Assembly: GCA_039707655.1 (NCBI GenBank)
Contig: CM077676.1
Coordinates: forward strand, 432,117,379-432,181,378
DNA length: 64,000 nucleotides
Source of the DNA: Elymus sibiricus
Lineage: Eukaryota > Streptophyta > Magnoliopsida > Poales > Poaceae
Reading direction: 5' to 3'
Of this stretch, positions 54,999 through 64,000 are shown one piece after another (within the stretch, counting starts at the first letter, position 1; every line of letters begins with the position of its first letter). Position numbers and translations under genes: made by a program. Under the pieces are notes generated by a model that saw nothing but the letters and a program-made list of their open reading frames with translations, was not told the DNA's origin and ran no database searches.

Positions 54999-57123
54999 TG
55001 TAGGGGAACGCGACAGAAAATAAAAATTTCCGGTATAGCGAGCACGCCCAGGACCACTATGGAGACTGCATACAAGGTTTGATCTGATCCGTACCGACTC
55101 GAAGCGCAGCGGAAGAAGAGTCGGTGGAGATCGTTGGTGCAGATCCCCGCAGCTAGGATTTTACAACCTCCCAACCGCGAGGATGTACTCCCTCGTCGGA
55201 CAGCCCTTCGGGAGGCGGTCGGACAGTCCCCCAGACGATGTCGCGGACAGCCCTTCGGGAGGACCCTCGAAACTCGAACGGAGACTCGGACAGCCCTTCG
55301 GGAGGACACACGAACAGCCCCTCGGGCAAAAGATCGAAACTACGACCTCTCTATGGGGTTGCACACATATGGTGTCATCTATCCGGCAGGGCTTCGCCGT
55401 CCAGAACTAGTTCCTGCCGGAGCCCAGACAACCTTTCGGCTCTACGAAAAACTCTTTTCGTGGGAGGGAGAGAGAGAGCTTGCAAAGCAAAGCATGTGTA
55501 TGAGAGCAAAGGATGAAGAGATGGCAGCCCACATCTCCTCTATTTATAGGAAAACCAAGGGGTAGGGTTGGCACTAGAAAATACCAAACTACCCCCACTT
55601 TATGTCACACATAAAAAACATAAGAAGGAAAAAGGGTGCCATGTGGAGCTCCATGGAGGAGCTCCACCCTTGGCCGGCCACCCCTTGGGGGCCCCCCCAT
55701 GAGGAGCTTGCTTGCTCCCCAATCCCTTCTAGAAGCCTTTTTGTAAATATCCAACAAGGTGTTTTTCCATAAATATCCAAAAAGCACTTTCACTATTCAC
55801 GACGACATTTTTCAGCGTCCGGTCGAACTGAAAATATTTATGTGGGCTTAGAACAATTCCAGTACCCCACTAAAATAATTTTCAATGCGATCCGGAACAA
55901 TTCTGGTTTAGTGATTTTCATCTGCGAAAAGCATCTGAAGCGGTTTCGGCAGCTCCGGAACATTTTCGGTTTTCATCCCGGAAAATTCCAGAAAGTTTCC
56001 AGAATGATTCTGGCATCCTCCAAGAATTATCAGACATGTGCCGAAACCAATTTGAATTAATGGTATCCCCTGAAACAACTTTCCAGTTTTACCGAAACTG
56101 TTCCGGTGTTCTCTCTACGGAACTTTTCCGCTGTCCGAAACTTTTCCGGCGTCCGAAACTTTTTTGGTGATTTTCTCTCAGACTCCCTGTCTAGTATTCA
56201 GCAGATAGATGACCCTTAAGCGTGTGACCCTATAGGTTCGGTGAAGCATAGACATGACCCGGAACCCCTTCCGATCAATGATCAACATCGGAGCCGTGGA
56301 CACCCATATTGACCCCTATACCCACACGAATGAATATTCGAGTGAACCTCCAGTTACCGTGTGCTATTCCTATTGCTTCGCGATATGTTACATTTACCCG
56401 AGGTGAGACATGTAGGCATCCTCATGGATCAACAACTTTTCCACAATGCCAGTTACCTCGTTGTCGGTATTGTTCTCTTTTCTCGTTCCCGTGTTCCGGC
56501 ATCCCCGTGATCAAATCACAAAGTGTCTGGCCAGACGATGATGGATACCGTAACACCGAGAGGGCCCAGAGATATCTCTCCATCGTCGGAGGAGCAAATC
56601 CCAATCTTGAGCTATCAAGTTACTTGACATACTTTTCCATGAACCCGTAAGCCGCCGTAATAGCCACCCATTTACGGATGACGTTTAACAAACCCCAAAG
56701 TTCATGAAGCAAGCATGAAGAAACTCGATACTCTCATGGTCTAAGGAATCATGCAAACGTTAACTATCTCTGTGTTATTTAACCATTAACTTGTGACGAA
56801 TATATCTCATAGTATAACATCAATTTGGGTCGATTCAACACAAGTGTTCTACCAACATCGTGCCCTCAAAATTGCCGGCATAGCCATGCCCATGATCAGG
56901 AAAACAGGATCATCATGCAATACTTGAGCTAGTCTTAGAGGCAAGACTAGGAATACAATTTACCGTTTATTATACCACACGTGCACATGAGTTTCCCTCC
57001 AAGCCTCGTGGTTATTGTAGACTCGAGAATCATTGCAGTTATAGCATGGATCATAAACATTCATTACAAACTCTGAGATACAAAAGTAACTGATATTACT
57101 GCCTCTAGGGCATATCTCCTACA
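54999..57123 (-). repeat. 5' LTR of the Copia element
   Basis: 2125 bp, differing from 47477-49600 by scattered single-base changes (about one per hundred by eye). Confidence 0.93.
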
Positions 57124-57579
57124 ATATCCTATCACAATATCTAATAACATCTCCTAGTCCAGTGCAATTTTTCAGCAAAAATATTCTGACAAGCTTCTGG
57201 TCATTTCAGACCTTTGTGAAGGAAGTGACATCTAGGAGAATCCATTTGCTCTGAAATTTTTATGGCATGTTGGCACTACCAAATAACCTCCCAATACCCA
57301 ATTTCAGCTTTAGGAGAGCATCCATGTGAGTGCATCTTCCTCACTAAGTTTTTGGACCAGATTGTGGTTTACACAGGAACTATGTTCAAAACTTTGCAAA
57401 AGTTGCTCAAATTTTCCCAGCATGTAGTCTTTCCTACCTAGAACACACCAGACAACCCCTTTGGCTCCATCTCCAACTCATCTCTCTTCTGGATCCCTCC
57501 CAAGTTTTTGCTTAGAAACTGTTGCTGATGGTACCCTTCGGCTCAGGATGAACCTGGTCGCACTAGTGGCACGGGGAGG

Positions 57580-58994
57580 TGATACGTCCATTTTGCATCA
57601 TGTTTTGCTACTGTTATTTATAGTGTTTTTAATCAATATAACACTTTGTGGAGCAATTCTAATGCCTTTTCTCTCTTAATATGCAAGATTTACACAAGGA
57701 GGGAGATTGCCGGCAGCTGGAATTCTGGACCTGAAAAAGCTATGTCAGAGATACCTATTCTGCACATCTCCAAATGAGCTGAAATTTCACGGAGATTTAT
57801 TTTGGAATAAATAAAAAATACCGGAAGCAAGAAGTACCAGAGGAGGCCACCCAGGTGCCCACGAGGCACCAGGGCGCGCCACCCCCCCCCCCCCCCAGGC
57901 ACGCCCTGGTGGCTCGTGGGGCCCCTGGCCAGCCTCTGGCCCCCATTTTCTGGTATATAAGGCCATTTGCCCTAGAAAAAATGAAGAGAAGACTTTTGGG
58001 ACGGTGCGCCGCCATCTCAAGGCGGAACTTGGGCACGAGCACTTTTGCTCTCCGGTGGAGCGATTCTGCCGGGGATACTTCCCTCCGGGAGGGGGAAATC
58101 GGAGCCATCATCATCAGCAACGATCCTCTCATCGTGGGAGGACCAATCTTCATCAACATCTTCAACAGCACCATCTCATCTCAAACCCTAGTTCATCTCT
58201 TGTATTCAATCTTTGTCTCAAAACCTCAGATTGGTACCCGTGGGTTGCTAGTAGTGTTGATTACATCTTGTAGTTGATGCTAGTTGGTTTATTTGGTGGA
58301 AGATTATATGTTCAGATCTAATATGCTATTTAATACCCCTCTGATCTTGGACATGAAGATGATTTGTGAGTAGTTACTTTTGTTCTTGAGGACATGGGAG
58401 AAGTCTTGTCATAAGTAATCATGTGAATTTGGCATTCATTCGATATTTTTATGATATGTATGTTGTTGATTCTCCTAGTGGTGTCATGTGAACGTCGACT
58501 ACATGACACATCACCATCTTTGGGCCTAAGGGAATAGATTGTGGAGTAGTAATTAGATGATGGGTTGCTAGAGTGACAGAAGCTTAAACCCTAGTTTATG
58601 CGCTATTCCGTAAGGGGCTGATTTGGATCCATATGTTTAATGCTATGGTTAGAGTTATCTTAATTCTTCTTTCGTAGTTGTGGACGCTTGCGAGAGGGGG
58701 TAATCATAAGTGGGAGGCTTGTTCAAGTAAGAACAGCACCGAAGCACCGGTCCACCCACATATCAAATTATCAAAGTAGCGAACGCGAATCAAACCAACA
58801 TGATGAAAGTGACTAGATGAAATTCCCATGTGTCCTCGAGAACGCTTTGCTTATTATAAGAGATCGTTTCGGCCTGTCCTTTGCCATAAGAAGGATTGTG
58901 CTATCTTGCTGCACTTATTGTTACTATTGTTACTTGGTACTTGTTACAAATTATCTTGCTATCAAACTACTCGTTACCGATAATTTCAGTGCTT
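57580..58994 (+). mobile_element. Truncated LTR (TGATACGTCCATTTTGC type) in the Tekay 3' LTR
   Basis: It starts TGATACGTCCATTTTGCATC at a clean junction after GGGGAGG and runs to GATAATTTCAGTGCTT. In full copies of this common Triticeae LTR, as I remember it, sequence continues for some hundreds of bases to a CA end. Here it stops abruptly, no target duplication is found, and about 170 bp of the host LTR is missing. It holds a C15 run (57882-57896). Confidence 0.75.
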
Positions 58995-61152
58995 CCCTAT
59001 CACTTCACTATGGCGCCGACGACCTCTCCACCGTCCACGTAGCCGCTCCAGAGCCTTCCCCTCGCCGGAAACGCCCTCGCCGGCCGCCACCGAACGCCGT
59101 CACTGTGGCGCCCGTGCTGCCACTTTGTCCGCGCTGGCTGTCCTCGTCCTCCCGTCGAGCCACCGCGTCGCCATAACTCACCTGCGCTTCCCTATCACTT
59201 CGCCCGTGCCGCGACAGCCAGCTCGCCGTCCTTGCTCCGGCGATGTGGCCGTGGCGCCACTCGGCTCCAGAACCCTCCCTCCTGCCTATAAATAGCCCGC
59301 TCGGCTCGTCTTCGCTCCTCACCACACTCCAAAACCTCCTAATCGAGCCCCAGCTCACCGAACCAAGGCCGAGAGGCCCCCTGGCCTCGTATCTCGCCGG
59401 AGCTCCGCCGCCAAGCTAGCCTCGCCTCCCTTCTCTTCCAGACCACCCCAGCCTCACCCAAGCCCACAGTCGAGCTCAGGACATTCCCCTGACCCCGCTT
59501 GACCTCTTCCCTGGCCGAGGTGCTGCCGGAATTGCCATCTCCGACGACACCCGAGACCAGCCGCCGCCGGAGAGGAAGGGGGCGACGCCGTTAGGCCATC
59601 TCTGGAGAAGCCACGGGTACAGGGAGCCTCGTCTCCACCTGCTCGACTCATCCCGGCCATCTCCCGAGCTCGCCGTCGTCGCTATCGTCGGTGATCGCCG
59701 GCGGTGAGCCGCCCGCCTCTGTTCCTCTCTCCCTCTCTCTGTCTAAACCCAGCCAGGTCCCACCTATCAGCGGCCCACGCCCGCGCCCGAAGCGGTATAA
59801 GTGGAGGCACCCCTCCACTTTACGTCTTCGACGTGGCCCGCTGTGGGTTTTTCTGTTTTTGTTTAAATTCAATTTTAATCCAGAAATTTGACCAAACTTT
59901 GACCAATCATTACTTTTAAACCACAAGTCCAATTGAATTGATTCTTTTTGCAACAGTTTTGTATTGAGCCCCTTTATTTTCTGGCCAAATTTGGTATTTT
60001 TACAATGTTCACAGAATTTTTGGTTAGCAAAAAGGCTGTATGTAACATTTTATTTTGCTATTCAAAAATCTTTTCAAAAGGAAATTATTATGGAGTTGAA
60101 GACCAGGAGTTTGTTGACACTCCACTTGAGCAAGGCAAGCCACATCATCCATTGCATACAGCATTACAATAGTGTTGGCTTTATAATGGATCATTTTGCA
60201 TTTTAAATATGCCATATTCCATATTATTTGATATATTGCAATAACCCTGCCATGTTAGCTCATTTGTCCAACATAGCTAATATAACCAGTAACTTTACTT
60301 GTTGAATAACACTTTGATGGTTGATCAAGTGCGACCGACCCGGACTTACCCATGCAGCCACATCTGCCGGAATGGGACGGCCTTGACTTGGTCTGACCGC
60401 GTGCTCTTTTATCGGTACCACCAAAGAGGGGGGGTTATGCGTGTGTTCTACCCTGATCAGGTAGGCGACGATAACCTCGTGAGCCCAAGTTGAGTTATTT
60501 GTCGGCGTCCCCGTTTGGGACAGTTTAGTTGGCCACGAGGGTGGCAGGTGTCAGCAGTGACACAGGGGCCACCCAATGCATGACCCGGAGGGGGAATGAT
60601 TGTCAGTGGTACGATAGAGGAGTTACGGGTTAGAGAAGCTTCGTTGGACGAATGTCCATGGTGTGGGTAACGTGCGCAACCTCTGCAGAGTGTAAGAATC
60701 TATTCGAATAGCCGCGTCCACGGTATTGGACACCGTCCGTACTAGGTCACACTGTGTGGTCAACCGTAATAATAATGATGGAAGAACTTGTCTCATGCTC
60801 AGTAGTGACTGATAGGTCACGAGTACTCCGGGGGTCATGTGTGAACCCGAAAAAGAGTAAGTTGGTAACAGTAAGTGATCATCTTAAAGCATTGCACATA
60901 TTCATTGCCATGCTGTTGTTTGCTGCACTGTTTTGGTTGCTATGATCTTGCGAGTACAGTCCAAGTACTCACCTGGCGTATCATGCCAGATGCCGGAGAA
61001 GCCGGAGATGGAGATCCCGATGGTTCGTGCTATGCTAACTAGGTCGTGTCCCAGCAGTGTCCCTATGGGATGGAGAGTTCCACACGATGTTCCGCTACAC
61101 TGTAGTCTTTCCACTAGTAAACTGGTCCTCTGAGCCGGGGTGCCACACCTTT

Positions 61153-61916
61153 CTTGGAGGAGACGCCAAGTCTTCGGAGGTTTCCTTCTGGAGCACGGAG
61201 TCACCTGTAGTCCGGCCTTCCTTCGACGAATCAAGTGCGACCCACCAGTCCGGCCCATGAGAGATAGGCCGGTAGCCCGAGGACCCCTTAGTCCAGGGCA
61301 CCCTCAGTAGCCCCCGAACTAGTCTTCGAAGCCGAGGTATATATGAATATTATTTGGCTTTGTGGACCAGTTCCTTCCCTTCTGTGGTATTCACGTCAAT
61401 TCTGCAGCCATCCTGAATCAAATCCCCGAGGGTTACTTTGGCTATTCCCAGCCATATGTTTCCCGGTTTTAGCTTCCGAAGTGCATAAGTAACTTAGCCC
61501 CAAAGGCCAGTTGTTCAAGTGTGAACAATGCCCCCATCTGACAACTTTTGCCGAAGGGTCACGTCCCGTTATGACCACAAGCCAGTTATGAAAACTCGAT
61601 TCGCGGTTCGAGGCGGTTTATCCATTGGCTCGTCCCATCAATATGGAGATCGTGCCCTGTTTTCAAGGGATATGATCAATGATTTGCGCTATCCCATGCG
61701 CGCATAATGGCACGATTATACGAGGAAATGGCGAGGCCTGTGGCGCAGTAAAAGGACTATTGGTTTTACGGTAGCCCATAAAAAGGGGGCATCCACCACC
61801 TCCTTTGCACGCTCTCACTTCCTTCCGCGCCATTTGCCTCCCCAATCCTCTGAGCTCCAGCACCCAGATCCGTTTTCTCCCCCAAAAACCTCCCCGGCCA
61901 TCTCCTCAATCCGGCC
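61153..61916 (+). other. Continuation of the LTR element split by the Tekay insertion
   Basis: CTTGGAGGAGACGCCAAGTC... to about 61312 is the right part of the LTR-like sequence that began at 35869 and includes the phrase CAGTAGCCCCCGAAC. The rest is a leader with a CATAAAAA box near 61777 and a pyrimidine-rich stretch before the ATG at 61917. Confidence 0.55.
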
Positions 61917-63922
61917 ATGGCCGGCTCTGGATCTAAGGGCAAGTGGGAGGCCTCCATTGTCACCGAGAGCGCCATCCTGGAGCTGAAGAACGCGGGTTAC
62001 CTTCCCGCCAATGTTGCTCACCGCGCTCCGGAGGCGGGTCAGGTCATCCCTACACCGAGGCCTGGCGAGAGGGTGGTGTTCCTCCCTCACTTCATCCGGG
62101 GACTAGGTTTCCCCCTCCACCCCTTTGTCAGGGGCTTGATGTTTTTCTACGGGCTTGATTTCCATGATCTTGCCCCGAATTCCTTCCTGCACATCTCGGC
62201 CTTCATCATCATCTGCGAGGCCTTTCTCCGGGTCCGACCACACTTCGGCTTGTGGTTGAAGGTGTTCAATGTCAAGCCGAAGATCGTCGACGGCCAACAG
62301 GCGGACTGCGGGGGGGGGGGGGGGGGGGGGGGGGATGGTCAGCAAGCTCCCTCGGGTTGAGTGGCCAGAAGGCACCTTCATCGAAACCGTCAAGATCTGG
62401 CAGAAAGAGTGGTTCTACATCACAGAGCCACAGAACGCGGACTGGGCGGCGATTCCCGCCTTCAGATTCGGACCCCCCACGAGGTTGGTATCGTGGACTA
62501 AGAAGGGCCTTGACTGGGGGTCAAACAAGGAGGTGGCGTTGCTGCTGAGCCGGATATCCAAGATGATAGAGCGGGGGGTTGAACTGCCCAACGTGATTCA
62601 GATCATGCTTTGCCGACATATCCTCCCCTTTCAAGATCGGGCCTCCCCCATGTGGGTCTACCAGCCCAAAGACCCCGCCACCGTGCTCAGCTTCTACCGC
62701 ACTTCCCATGCTCAGCTATGGAAGGTGATGTTCAAGCCGCAGAAGGACTGGCCGGCCGAGGAGGAAGACATCGGCCTTGACGCCGCAAACCCCCCTCGCG
62801 AGGTATGATAAGTTTTACTCTTGTGTTCGGATTGTTCCTTTTTGACAAAGTACTCAACTCCCTTTTCTCCCATGCGTAGAGCTGGCTGAAGAAGGCCAAG
62901 CGAATCGACAGCCCAGCCCCGCTGCCCGAGAGCCCCAGGATGGCCTTGCTCATGGCCATGTTGGCCGAGGAGCCGTACGAGGCGCCGGAGAAGAAGGAGA
63001 AGAAGAAGGAGGCCAGAGAGGGCCTCCGTTCCTGAGGACCCCCGGACACTAGATCCGGGGACACCCATGCCCCCTCTGCCCTAGAGGAGGAGAAGGAGCA
63101 GGGAGAGGACGGGGAGGAAAGTGATTCCTCCCGAACAAAGAAGAGGGCGGTGTCCGAGGACGCCTAGGAGGATCAGCTTCCTCCCATCCCCAAAAGACCA
63201 TGCAGGGCCAAGGTGGCCCTGTCCAACAATAGCTTGGCATCTGCCGAGGACTCCGAGGCCTCCGAAGAGGTTCCTTGGAGGACCCCCAGGATCAAACCGC
63301 GGGCCCAAAGGTACGTATCCTAAGATACACCCATGCATTTTTAGTCGAACTAAGTCTGCTATTGATTGTGCTCCTGCTTCAAACATTGCAGCCCGCCACG
63401 CGACCTCCCTACCGATCGAGTTTCGGAGGGGGATTCTCCACCGGCCGCGCTGGCGGAGAGTGGGACCGAATCACGCGCCTCGCCTCCCCCGGTCGTTGAG
63501 GAGGCCGAAGAGGTCCTGTCAAGGAGGACCCCTCCCGTGCCGGACACAGGGGGAGGAGGTGATGCTATTATGGCCGAGGTGCATACCTCGACTGCCGAAG
63601 ACCAGGAGGGGAGAACCCTTCTGAGAAACGAGGAGGGGGAGCTCGGACAGTCCGAGCTCTCCCCGAAAGTGGTTTCGGAGTCGTTAAGGCGCCAAGAGCC
63701 AACCATCCCGGCCTCCACAGAAGGAGGAGCCGAGGTGCCCCCGCCACCCCCGCCCACTCCAGGGCGGGTTTTGACTGGGTGGCCGGATGAGATGGAGGAT
63801 GCTTTAACCAGCTCCTCTATCGTCGAAGGGCACCATGCCCTGATGGGAACGGTTTTGCAAAGTCTTCGGTCCATGGACAGCGGACTGAAGGAGGCCTTCG
63901 GGGCCTTCTGACAGGCTTCAAG
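61917..63922 (+). pseudogene. Degenerate 'putative gypsy type transposon' gene (PF04195-like)
   Basis: Exons 61917-62802, 62880-63310 and 63392-63922 have GT..AG borders, and a further donor at 63923 suggests the gene runs on beyond the window. Exon 1 contains the family core: RPGERVVFLPHFIRGLGFPL, HPFVRGLMFFYGLDFHDLAP, FHISAFIIICEAFLRVRPHF-like sequence, and after the G run FYITEPQNADWAAIPAFRFG and GVELPNVIQIMLCRHILP. Exon 2 is Glu/Lys-rich and exon 3 acidic and Pro-rich. Lesions: a 25-G tract (62310-62334) that shifts the frame, TGA in exon 2 near 63034, TAG near 63165 and TGA at 63909-63911. Function in these elements is unknown. Confidence 0.8.
62310..62334 (+). repeat. G25 homopolymer inside the gypsy-type gene
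   Basis: Twenty-five G in a row between TGC and ATGGTCAG. It changes the reading frame of an otherwise open exon. Confidence 0.85.
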
Positions 63923-64000
63923 GTAGGCCATGTAATGACTTTTCCTTAGAAAATTTCTTTTATATGAATATGCGTCCTCATACACAGTAGCCCCCGGGCC

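Larger units (their letters stand above)
47477..57123 (-). mobile_element. Complete Copia retrotransposon nested in the Tekay 3' LTR
   Basis: 9647 bp, LTR ends TGTAGG/CCTACA, perfect ATATC duplication (47472-47476, 57124-57128), coding strand minus. Order on the minus strand: 5' LTR 57123-54999, Met-type primer site, about 1.4 kb of leader, gag-pol 53595-49632, polypurine tract, 3' LTR 49600-47477. The LTRs are very similar, so the insertion is young compared with its host. It looks related to the Angela group of Triticeae Copia elements. Confidence 0.94.
36207..61147 (+). mobile_element. Tekay-type Gypsy (chromovirus) with three nested insertions
   Basis: LTR ends TGTGACACC...GGTGCCACA and a perfect CCTTT duplication (36202-36206 and 61148-61152) define a 24.9-kb span. 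Later insertions account for about 12.7 kb of it: a solo LTR at 40052-41730, a Copia element at 47477-57123 and a truncated LTR at 57580-58994. The element's own parts are a 5' LTR, tRNA-Met primer site, extra ORF, gag, pol with C-terminal chromodomain-like segment, polypurine tract and 3' LTR. Multiple stops and frameshifts make it dead. Confidence 0.92.
47011..61147 (+). repeat. 3' LTR of the Tekay-type element, in three blocks
   Basis: LTR blocks are 47011-47476, 57129-57579 and about 59011-61147. The first gap is the Copia element, the second a truncated LTR. Against the 5' LTR, about 170 bp is missing at the second junction (equivalent of about 37126-37296), and 188 bp near the end (equivalent of 39403-39590) including the AATAAA signal. 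Confidence 0.88.

Overview
The window is nuclear DNA of a large-genome grass, most likely wheat or another Triticeae species (Triticum/Aegilops). The evidence is stacked LTR retrotransposons with the terminal sequences typical of that tribe, a tRNA-Asp-primed Athila/Sabrina-like element, a Tekay-type chromovirus, Stowaway MITEs with TA duplications, and two intron-containing plastid-protein genes that read as grass orthologues. There is no bacterial-style operon, tRNA, rRNA or CRISPR array. Family names come from recognising sequence by eye; no database was searched.

Layout. 1-5515: the right part of a Sabrina/Athila-like LTR element (5' LTR cut by the window edge) carrying one broken ORF that is neither gag nor pol. 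5516-13850: a genic island with a degenerate GC-rich gene on the minus strand, a complete 11-exon PsbP-domain protein gene (minus, 6874-9321), a 229-bp shared promoter, a complete two-exon red chlorophyll catabolite reductase gene (plus, 9551-11494), two Stowaway MITEs inside introns and a 5'-truncated LINE with target duplication. 13851-18196: a Copia-type solo LTR, itself split by a 2669-bp solo LTR full of GGTAGTACC palindromes; together they interrupt a small host ORF. 18466-25877: a complete Athila-like element on the minus strand (duplication GGTAC) carrying a homologue of the ORF in the first element. 25883-29542: AT-rich DNA with little structure. 29543-33899: a very young non-autonomous LTR element (318-bp LTRs) with two long overlapping ORFs and a captured piece of a ubiquitin-specific protease gene. 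33905-36206: small repeats, a Mutator-type MITE and part of another LTR. 36207-61147: a Tekay-type Gypsy element (duplication CCTTT) holding three later insertions: a solo LTR, a full Copia element and a truncated LTR. 61153-64000: the continuation of the element that the Gypsy element split, with a degenerate gene of the Pfam 'putative gypsy type transposon' family.

The only genes that look functional are the PsbP-domain protein and RCCR. Both products are predicted to be plastid proteins (thylakoid lumen and stroma) and both are transcribed outward from one short intergenic stretch. Target-site duplications support most of the insertion boundaries and give a relative order of events: host DNA, then Tekay or Copia LTRs, then the elements nested inside them. 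The most unusual object is the 29.5-33.9 kb element, because near-identical LTRs flank open frames that are not gag-pol and one of them includes host-gene sequence.
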